Below are positions 53,491 through 64,000 of a stretch of DNA of 64,000 nt, one piece after another. The position numbers were made by a program, and so were the translations under genes. The DNA is taken from NCBI GenBank assembly GCA_963978895.1, contig OZ022244.1, positions 28,047,269 to 28,111,268 of the forward strand, read 5' to 3'. This stretch comes from Erpobdella octoculata (Eukaryota; Annelida; Clitellata; Hirudinida; Erpobdellidae). Every line of letters begins with the position of its first letter. Position 1 is the stretch's first letter. The notes beneath the pieces were generated by a model. That model ran no database searches. It had not been told where the DNA came from and worked only from the letters and a program-made list of their open reading frames with translations.

Positions 53491-56400
53491 AAGAAGGAGA
53501 CATACACAGACAAACATTGAGATTAAGAGATAAGGAGGAATAATTTTCTATCTAGGTCATGGAACTTGACCATACAAAGTTTGTAATGTTTGTATACAGT
53601 AGTTTATGCACACATGTAAATAAATGCAGGAAAACATATAATAGTAATATCTTCATAAGAATCTAATTGACCAGATGTGTTACATGTATTTTATTTAATT
53701 TTGTGGATATATTTATTTATATAGTAAAATAAATTATTAGTTTGAGTAAAAAATGCACTGGCATTTTCAAATGGTTTAATATTGACATTTTAATGGCTTA
53801 GCCGATATCACGTGACCTTAAAGTTAAAAGCTTTTTCGATTAATTCACCAGCTCTCTCTTTTTCCTTCTCTATCTTTCTCTCAGTTTCGCTCTCTCTGTC
53901 TGTGGATCTCTATCACTCTCTCTTTCACTCCCTTTTATCTCGTCCTCCACGTTTTTTTTTATCTTTACTCTTCGTGAAAAAAAATTGTTTGGACCCCGGA
54001 GAGTACGTCGGCCGATCATAATTTACATACGAACGTCGCCGTGTTGTGACGACTTAATTCCATTCCTCGTGACAGCATGAAGGTTAGTGATTATAAAAAA
54101 AATAAAAAAAAACCGATAGTGTTTTGCTTTGCTTGTCTTTATACTTTTTATCCCTGGACGTTCAATATCGATTTTCTTATGTCAACAAGAAATAAACACT
54201 GACATTAATTGAGAAGCGGGTTAACATGATTACCGCCATTTAATTTGATTTGGTGACAAACAGAGTAATTGAAAAAGACTGGCCGTGTTAATGATGATGG
54301 ATTCTTTCAGAAGGCTTAGAAGGGTGGTGGTGGTTCTCAAATCTTTCGGTTAGAGTTGAACCTTGTGCAATGTCGAAGCTCTTGCTGTATGAAGAAGATA
54401 ATAGGAGTGTATGACAGGCTGACTCAACAGTTATGGTGTTAGCTGCTAAAGTATGCTGCCTCAGACTACTTAATAATAAGTTCCCGTTTCTTTCAGTTGA
54501 ACCGGTTTATTAATGAACTCGGACAGTTAAAGACGTTAAGAATGCCTTTATGACATAACGGTTATGTCTGCTTTGGAAATGCCGATGCATAATTGAATGC
54601 CATTGGTGTATATAAAACTCGAGTCTAGTTCAGCGGTTATTGGGAATGAAATGCCATACATGAGAAATGAAAGTCTACAGTCGAAACGAGAGGGTTCAGA
54701 AACAACCGGTTTGCAATGGAACACTTCGGCTTACGGTGAACCATGTAATCCTAGAATTAGAGAGCCAAGCCTTCACATTGACATTTTATTTCATGTTTGA
54801 TAACTTTGATTTGTATCAAAATAAGACGTTTAGTAATTAGAATTTTTCGTGTTGTCTTCCAAAGGAGATTAAATTGTCAGATTTGCCGCAGGCTGCTGAT
54901 TCGGAGAAGACTTTCGAGTTATAACAAGCAGTGTATGTAGTAAGTACTAGTAAGACAGGCCCGCAGCACAATCACGCGGACTCTCATTAGTTAATTAAGC
55001 CACCTAAAAGTTAAAAGTGTACGCGGTCGCCATCTACGTAGGCACGCGAAGCGAGATACTCGTACATCAGAATCGTTACTCCGCATCATTCAGATATGAA
55101 ACAAACAGTGCAAATCGGATCGGTCTGTTGAATCAGTTGAATCGATTTAAATATAGTTTGTTTACATCGCTAGCTGCTAAACGGATCGGTAATCGTGATA
55201 GTATTAGTGACGGCGTCGGTTTCGTTGGAGCCAAGGGAGCGATGAAAATATGACAAAAACATGGCGGCTAATGGACGTATTCGTTGTTATTGTTGTTATT
55301 ATTAGCGCCCACTGCGTTTATTTAGTATCTTTGTCCGGGTGTTGTTTTTGCAAACGAGGAAGTTTAAACGACCGTTACTGTTCATCGTAGTCATCGTTTA
55401 TCACTATCGGTGTCATGTTGGTATTTGTTGCCGTTTCGTCTACCGGGAGTGCACAACATGGGACCCGTAGAGACCCGCAGTGGGGCCCGTAGAGACCCGC
55501 AGTGGGGCCATCTGCTGATGCCATCAGTGTTGTGTTTGTTTATGCTGGCTCTTGTCTACTATTAGTTCAAACGTTATCATTCCTTTAGTTATTAAGACTC
55601 GGCAGAGAACGATATTCGTTGTTTCTTGTTCATTAAAGAACTGAAGAAGTTTCTTCGTAGAGGCTTATGGGGAATCAACCTGCACCAGTTTCTTCAGAGA
55701 GCGGTACATCCTTTAAAAACAAGCATTAGGTACTGCTTTATTTTAAAAATAGTTAAACCGCTATTTTCAGACATCACGTTCATTTACAGCTTTCATTTGA
55801 AAGTCTGCGTCGGTCGTTTGAGAGATTGTTTGTCCAGCGATATCTGGTATTCTCGACATTGTATCTCTGATCTCTGACACGAATGATACCTAAGCATGTT
55901 GATGATACAGCAGGAGAGCTTTTGTTTAGGTTTCACATCGGCTTTTCCGAAGGCCAAGGTTGTGCAGGTCTTGTTTGACACATTCTTACACATGCTCCTG
56001 ACCTATGATTAAATATTCCAATTAATCAACGAAAACTTCAAAAGCACTACTATCGATGGATGATGTCGAAGAACGTTTGCTTTTGAGCTTTTGTGAAGGC
56101 CTCCATCGTCGTTTCTCAAATTCTTGACTTCGAACATCACGGGGAAAGTCTATTCCACGGTCCCTGGGGCACTTCCAGAATTGCTCACTTGTGCTATACT
56201 GTTCCTCTTGCATGGGTTGTTCGTTCTTGTACCCGGGTCAGAGTAAAGGTACAGTTGTCTGTATTATCAATACAAGCGCTAATGAATCGTCAGCTTTTGG
56301 GGAGTCCAAGAGCTTTCCCATATCTAAACAATTTTGAGACCCTTCTGAATTTTTTCTGTCAAAATTTATTTGGTTTAATTGACGTCAATTGTCCTGAGGG

Positions 56401-56820
56401 GTCAAACGATTTCCCCAGAGGGGCTAGACTTGGTCTACCCCCCCCACCCGAACTCTTATACCCTATGCATCTGGCTATTATTCGTGAATTGCCCCTACCA
56501 GCCTTTTTTTTAGAAGATTTACAAAATTGAACACGTTGTCTTCAACGATGCAAACACAAAGAAACTTTTTCTGTATACATGAAAAGATGTTTTATTCAAT
56601 AATAAAAACGCCTCGATAGAAGCTCGTTGAAAAGAAAGAAAACCATTCGGCGAGATAAGAATTGAATTATAATATTATTATTATTCACAGTAATAGTCGA
56701 ATAGTGAACGTTTGAATAAAGTCGAGTCATCGATCAACAAACAAAAAATATGTGGCAGTGAATTAGGTTAACAAAACAATAAGCCAAGTCTAGTTCTTAC
56801 AGTACTCTCTCTTTCTTTTT
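51902..56820. other. Probable long intron or intergenic DNA
   Basis: It contains a (GA)n tract (53440-53488) and (CT)-rich DNA at 53850-53940. A possible minimal exon end (ATGAAG then GTTAGT at 54077) and a 22-bp unit repeated twice near 55460-55505 are also present. Short frames near 52700, 55020 and 56030-56530 have no recognisable similarity. I support no exon here with confidence. Confidence 0.4.
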
Positions 56821-56827
56821 ACTTTCG

Positions 56828-58737
<1,910 letters not shown>

Positions 58738-58804
<67 letters not shown>
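58738..58804. repeat. (CT)n microsatellite
   Basis: Pure CT dinucleotide tract. Confidence 0.96.
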
Positions 58805-58809
<5 letters not shown>

Positions 58810-59080
58810 TCCCCCTCTCTGTCAATGTACCATATTTCAAGTTAATCATTAGAGGCTTTAAGAATTGTTTAAGAAAAAAAACGAACGCAATCTATAAGGG
58901 AGTTATTTGCTCCTTTGAAGTGCAATATTTTTTATATAAAGGCGATTTTAATTTCTTTGAATTATGATAATTATTAGTTTTTTGCTGCTTTTATTCTCTA
59001 CGACAAGTCCTCACTGCGACTGAAGAAAAATCTTCTTTATTTTAATCTTTTATTTCTGCCGGATTATCCACGCCACAGTA

Positions 59081-59601
59081 ACTAACTGATGGTGCTTGGT
59101 CCTAAGTAGTCCTTACTGAGGGTGTTTGGTCCTAAGTAGTCCTTAGTGAGGGTGCTTGGTCCTAAGTAGTCCTTACTGAGGGTGCTTGGGCCTAAGTAGT
59201 CCTAACTGAGGTGGTTTGGTCCTAAGCAGTCCTTACTGAGGGTGTTTGGTCCTAAGTAGTCCTTACTGAGGGTGCTTGGTCCTAAGTAGTCCTAACTGAG
59301 GTGGTTTGGTCCTAAGCAGTCCTTACTGAGGGTGTTTGGTCCTAAGTAGTCCTTACTGAGGGTGCTGGGTCCTAAGTAGTCCTAACTGAGGTGGTTTGGT
59401 CCTAAGTAGTCCTTACTGAGGGTGTTTGGTCCTAAGTAGTCCTTACTGAGGGTGCTGGGTCCTAAGTAGTCCTTACTGAGGGTGTTTGGTCCTAAGTAGT
59501 CCTTACTGATGGTGCTTGGTCCTAAGTAGTCCTTACTGATGGTGCTTGGTCCTAAGTAGTCCTTAGTGAGGGTTCTTGGTCCTAAGCAGTCCTAACTGAG
59601 A
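59081..59601 (+). repeat. 30-bp minisatellite, about 17 copies
   Basis: The unit reads approximately CCTAAGTAGTCCTTACTGAG plus GGTGYTTGGT. Variants (CCTAAGCAGT, CCTAACTGAGGTGG) recur in blocks, hinting at a higher-order pattern of about 90-120 bp. All frames contain stops, so it is not coding. Confidence 0.95.
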
Positions 59602-60016
59602 ATTGCTCAATGTGTCGGCCTCAAGTTTGCACTGGAAATCGGTTGTTGATGTTTCGATAAGATTTCCTGCTATCTCCACAGTTTTCTTGTCCTCGAGTTT
59701 GTTCATTCGAGGTTTGTGCTTCCGTTTGTGTTGGTATTTCTTTTCTTTTATTGAAGAAAATGTTTTTCTTTGGGGTTTTTTTAACTTATCTTTTATGAAT
59801 TGAAGAAATATATAAGCTTTTTAACAGATTGTTGATATCAAATTAGAAATTAGATTTCGTGTCAAACGAACAACCAGCGTATCATATCTAACTCAAAATA
59901 TTGATTTTTTATGTACTATCTTCAGCGAGCAAATGATAAATAGTAATAAATACAGAGAGAGGAGAGGAAGCAAGAGAGATAAAACAGATTGAGAGGAAGA
60001 GAGATGAACAGAAGAT

Positions 60017-60019
<3 letters not shown>

Positions 60020-60065
<46 letters not shown>
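60020..60065. repeat. (GA)n microsatellite
   Basis: Simple GA repeat. Further CT-rich simple DNA lies at 60185-60260. Confidence 0.93.
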
Positions 60066-60066
<1 letters not shown>

Positions 60067-60069
<3 letters not shown>

Positions 60070-61185
60070 ACAATGGGACAATCTATAATTTCTTCCCGAT
60101 CTGGGAGTGGGAGGACGTTTGATTAAGGAATTCCTAAATTATTGAACGCTCTCTCTATATTTATAAGCGTGTTTGTATATACATCTCTCTCTCTCTTCCT
60201 CCCCACCCTGCTCTCCCCCTCTTTCCTCCTCCACTACCATATCTCTCTCTTTCTCCATCTCTCTATCCAGTGAGTCCAATGAAGTGGCTTTATGCATGGT
60301 CAGCGCCGCTGTGTTTTTAAGTTTTTTTTTATATAAATAGCTAGATACATATAGTTGACTTTTCGCATGTGAAAATAATTGTTTGGCTTCTTAAATAATA
60401 AAAAAAAATAATGATGATGATGATGATGATGTTGTTTTTTTTATTTGCGTCTGGCTGAATGGTTAATAACGTCTGAACTTCGACACTAAGGCTTGATTCG
60501 TGGCGTCTCAGTCAGAAGACTTACCTCACCCGTATTTCAATTTCTGTCATTGAAGAAGAATTGATGGGACTCAATCGACAGTAGTAGGGTTCGATGTCGT
60601 TGTGCCATCTGGGAGACCGAGGATGAAGGCTGTGTTCTTGTCATATGGTCAATCATCTGGCGCTTCATTTTTTTTTAAATAAAAAATGAAAAATTTTCGT
60701 TAAAAATAAATAAACACCCACAGTTGTTCTCCCACGGTTTGTCCATTTCAGTCCTCTTCCTCCTCCTACTCCTCCTTCTTCTTCTTCTTCGTCTCACTTT
60801 GTTGTCATGTTTAAGATTTTCTTTCTATTTATGTCTTCACTTAAATATTATTTTTACAGATTTTTTTTCACTTACTTTCGAGTGGAGTTTTTCTGACAAA
60901 AAAAGTTTTTTTTCTCTCTTATTTTTCAACCGAATTCTTGCAGATTTTTTTTTATATTCTTATTCCGTTTTTTCTCCTAATCTCCGTCCGCGTTTCTCTT
61001 TTATCTCTTTTCTCTTTTCTTCTTTCTTCTCTTTCTTCTTTTCTTTCTACCACGAGGTGGCGGTTTTATTGGGGATTTAAAAGAAATAAAATGAGTTTCG
61101 TTGGCGTTGTAAATGAAATGTCCGTCTTGTTAGTCTTTCGATCCTTTGCTTGTCAGTTACAATTTAAACGCCGTCCATAAGGAAT
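60067..61185. other. Intergenic or intronic DNA, no gene seen
   Basis: Contains CTTCTT/CTCCTC-rich tracts (60755-60800, 61000-61045) and a (GAT)n tract (60412-60432). The Leu/Ser/Phe-rich frame at 60724-61080 follows these biased tracts and is not credible. Confidence 0.4.
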
Positions 61186-61690
61186 GGATGGATGGATATA
61201 TTGGTGGATGGATGGAATGAGGGATTGGTTGGTGGGTGGGTGGATGTATTATTGGTGATTGGATGGATGTATTATTGGTGATTGGAGGGATGTATTATTG
61301 GTGATTGGAGGGATGTATTATTGGTGATTGGATGGTTGTATTATTGGTGATTGGATGGTTGTATTATTGGTGATTGGATGGTTGCATTATTGGTGATTGG
61401 ATGGATGTATTATTGGTGATTGGTGCGTCAATGGATGGATGAACTGGTATCGATGGATAGATGGCTTAGTGGGTGAATGGATCGATGATAGATAGATGGA
61501 TTAGTGTGTGGACGGGTCGATAAATAGATGTAGTGATGGGTGAATGGATGGACGTATTGGTATGTCAATGAATGGATGGATGTATTGGGGGGTGGATGGA
61601 TCAATGAATAGATTGATTGGTGGTTGGGTGGGTGGTTGATTGGATGGATAGATAAATGGGTTGGTGGGTGAATGAATGAATGATTGACTG
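61186..61690 (+). repeat. TGGA-rich array with 23-bp tandem repeat
   Basis: Between about 61238 and 61425 a 23-bp unit (GGATGGTTGTATTATTGGTG + ATT) repeats about eight times, within a longer GGAT/TGGTGGG-rich stretch. Non-coding. Confidence 0.9.
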
Positions 61691-62614
61691 CTTATTGGAT
61701 GGAATTGAAGTGATAATAAGCGAATCTCTCTCCAGATATAACTCGCCCAGTGGATATATAATCACAAAAATAACAATTTGCTAAATACTTACAAACAATA
61801 CCTGGAAGTCGACATTAAAAAATTACATAAATCTCTTGAGACTATTGGACTAGTTAGTAGTAGGAATCTGGGGAGACGCTGATGCAATATGGGCCTTTTT
61901 CTCGCTCTGGAAGACTTATGAATATATGCATTATGTATTATGTCACTAAGATAAACTGTAATGAGCGATTTATGTCTTAATAAATCAAATTGGAACGCTA
62001 AAGCTAATGGGATTTTAATTAACTATAAACACAATAAACAACTTTCAGAAACACAAACAAAACATACAATTTCTGTTTGAACGACTAAACTCACCAATAA
62101 ATGTTGCAATGTTCGGATTTTTTCTTGTTTCCAAGGACGTTAATGTGCAACAAGTCATGCTTTTCCAAACGGGAGTCTGGTGATGTCAGAGAACTTTTCA
62201 GGAGAAGAACAGCTCAGGTCGAAGTTTCTCGGGGAGGGGGGGTTGGACTTTCCCTATTACAAAAATCACCCGGGGTCGAACTTTACTCGTCTCAATTGTT
62301 CTATGTAATTTATTTGTTACAATTTTATTTATGATATATTTGTAACATTTTTATTTTTGAAATATTTGTAACCATTTTATTTGTGATATATTTGTCCCGA
62401 TACTTATTTTTATATTCAGCTTGTCCAATTTGTTCTCTGAGTTTGAGTTTTCTCTTCATTCTTTCTCTTTCTTATTTTAATTTTTCTTTCCTGCTATTTA
62501 GGCTTATATGCTGATAAAAATTTCCCACCCGCATCCATGGTGCTTCCATAGTGGGGTCGAAGTGGGTGAACAACGGCCATCATTATGGACCGTAGACATT
62601 TAAGCGATGTACTA
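61691..62614. other. Intergenic or intronic DNA, nothing recognised
   Basis: No coding or repeat structure is supported apart from ATTTGTAAC-type short repeats near 62310-62390. Confidence 0.4.
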
Positions 62615-63188
62615 TCTATATATATATAAATGAATGTTTGTATGTATGTATGTATGTATGTATATAGGTATTGTATTCATGCATTGCTACACCATTCATC
62701 CGATCGTAATGAAATTTTCACACAACCTTGAGAGTCAAGGGGAATCAAATATAGAGAAAATTTTTTTGAAATCCGTCACAAAATGAGCGGAGCGGAGCGA
62801 GCGGGAACTATATATACATATATATATGTATGTGCGTATGTATGTGTATGTGCATGTATGTGTGTCTGTGTGTGTGTTTATGTATGTACTAGCGGAGATA
62901 CCCGGCGTTGCCCGGGTTTTTTAGAGGTTTTTCTAATGTTTGTCTCTTTCTCTCCCGTTTCCTTTCCCACCTGCTTTCCCACTCCTGTTCGCTTTCCCGT
63001 TTTCGGTCGCTTTACCGCTGCCGGTCGCTTTCCCGCTCCCGGTCGTTTTCCCGTTCCCGGTCGCTGTCCCATTCCCGCTCACGTTTGCTCTCCCATTCCC
63101 GCTCACGCTTGCTTTTCCGTTCCCGCTCGCTGTCCGTTCCGGGTCGCTTTCCCGTTTCTATAATAGACAAACTAACCCACAAACATTC

Positions 63189-63219
<31 letters not shown>

Positions 63220-63789
63220 TAGCAAATCTATTTTACGTTTTATAGGCTAACAGAAGTTATGAAAGAATGGAAAAGAGAAAATGAGCGTGAACGGGAACGG
63301 GAGAGCAACCGTGACCGGGAATGGGAGAGCAAGCATGACCGGGAACGGGAGAGCAAGCGTGAGCGGGAACGGGAAAGCGACCGGGAACGGGAAAGCGACC
63401 GGGAACGGAAAAGCGACCGGGAACGGGAAAGCGACCGGGAACGGGAAAGCGACCGGGAACGCGGAAAGCGACCGGGAACGCGGAAAGCGACCGGGAACGC
63501 GGAAAGCGACCGGGAACGCGGAAAGCGACCGGGAACGCGGAAAGCGACCGGGAACGCGGAAAGCGACTGGAATCGGGAGAGCAAGCTTGGAAGGAAACGC
63601 GAGCAAGAGAGAAAATCGATAACAAAACTTCTGAGCGGGAAAGCGATCGGGAGCTGGAAAACGACCGAGAGCGGAAAAGCGACCGGGAACGCGACGAAAA
63701 CGGGAAAGTGGAGAAGGAAACGGGAGCGAGAGAGACAAACATTAGAAAAACCTCTAAAAACCCCGGGCAACGCCGGGTAACCCCGCTAG
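62615..63789 (+). mobile_element. Helitron-like element with nested inverted copy
   Basis: A plausible Helitron 5' end (TCTATATATATATAAATGAA, preceded by A) is at 62615. The 3' end, CCCCGGGCAACGCCGGGTAA then CCCCGCTAG followed by T, is at 63789. A second 3' end in the opposite direction starts at 62889 (CTAGCGGAGATACCCGGCGT, A before it). Its body runs rightward to about 63215, so an inverted relative seems nested inside. Both carry the 18-bp Arg/Glu minisatellite next to the terminus. No Rep/helicase is encoded. Confidence 0.6.
63285..63575 (+). repeat. 18/19-bp GC-rich minisatellite (CGGGAACGGGAAAGCGAC)
   Basis: About 14 copies. The first block has an 18-bp period, so it stays open in all three forward frames. 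After about 63457 the unit gains one base (CGGGAACGCGGAAAGCGAC, 19 bp), which rotates the frame each copy. It is far richer in GC than its surroundings. The long open frames on both strands arise from this structure. Confidence 0.9.
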
Positions 63790-63907
63790 TAATACTATAC
63801 AATATACTATGACGAGACGTGAACAGAAGAACATCTGTTTTTATTCTTTGTTGGAAGGAAAATCGCTGAAACCTTTTCTTTAATGAACATGTTACGATTG
63901 TGGTAAT

Positions 63908-64000
63908 GGCATGATGATGGTGGTGACGATAATGATGATGGTGACGATAATGATGATGGTGACGATAATGATGATAATGATGATGGTGACGATAATGATG
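63908..64000 (+). repeat. 18-bp GATGATGGTGACGATAAT tandem array
   Basis: At least four copies, with a GATGATAAT variation, continuing to the edge of the window. Confidence 0.93.

Noticed and set aside
54064..54090. ATGAAG followed by a GTTAGT donor, as a possible micro-exon
   Set aside because: Two codons plus a donor are too little evidence, and no partner exon is seen.
56022..56240. Minus-strand Ser/Lys-rich frame of 63 codons with a possible acceptor upstream
   Set aside because: The acceptor is weak, no upstream exon could be joined and no similarity is recognised.
63240..63802. Overlapping 163-181-codon frames on both strands, Arg/Ser/Pro- or Arg/Glu-rich
   Set aside because: An 18-bp period without stops keeps every frame open. 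The segment is a Helitron-associated minisatellite.

Overview
This is a stretch of animal nuclear genome. It is AT-rich and intron-containing, full of microsatellites and layered transposable elements, and has no prokaryotic gene organisation. Two host genes are clear and a third is likely. A BRICHOS-domain precursor of a short cysteine-rich peptide (16878-20401, +) has the architecture known from annelid host-defence peptide precursors (arenicin, alvinellacin, capitellacin, nicomicin). A dystroglycan gene (39270-44519, +) can be read from signal peptide to stop codon. A NACHT-domain P-loop NTPase gene (48741 down to about 46247, -) lies tail-to-tail with it. A fourth candidate is a lone first coding exon at 51800-51901 (+). 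The precursor architecture suggests a lophotrochozoan, probably a polychaete annelid; this is inference.

Layout. 1-16870 is repeat territory: LINE, hAT, Harbinger, Ty3/Gypsy and Helitron remnants, foldbacks and unassigned AT-rich DNA. 16878-20401 is the BRICHOS gene, six coding exons, with a (GT)n microsatellite in its third intron. 21230-33600 is a nest of elements. A decayed piggyBac transposase copy was hit by a young LTR retrotransposon (22454-25787, 5-bp target duplication) and by a hAT-type element (25899-28550, 8-bp duplication). The hAT-type element in turn contains a Helitron. 33630-38260 holds a dead CR1/Jockey-like LINE, a second Helitron copy and a dispersed repeat whose other copy carries a hAT insertion. 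39270-48741 holds the dystroglycan and NACHT genes with MITEs in or beside them. 49300-64000 is mostly simple repeats, minisatellites and Helitron-like ends, with the orphan first exon.

The best candidates for something undescribed are two. First, the mature peptide at the end of the BRICHOS precursor: 39 encoded residues with six cysteines spaced C-x3-C-x3-C-x8-C-x3-C-x6-C, five tryptophans, a dibasic cleavage site before it and a Gly-Arg amidation signal at the end. I do not recognise this peptide family. Second, the LTR retrotransposon has one intact 664-codon frame (coiled coil, Gag, zinc knuckle, protease) that runs into a segment resembling the conserved eIF4B motif and then into the last residues of a Ty3/Gypsy polyprotein RNase H region. 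It has no reverse transcriptase or integrase and its LTRs are almost identical, so it looks like a young, non-autonomous element carrying a piece of a host translation factor.

The host genes do not form a pathway. Dystroglycan is a laminin receptor that links matrix to cytoskeleton. The NACHT protein and the BRICHOS peptide are plausible parts of innate defence, but nothing in the sequence connects them.
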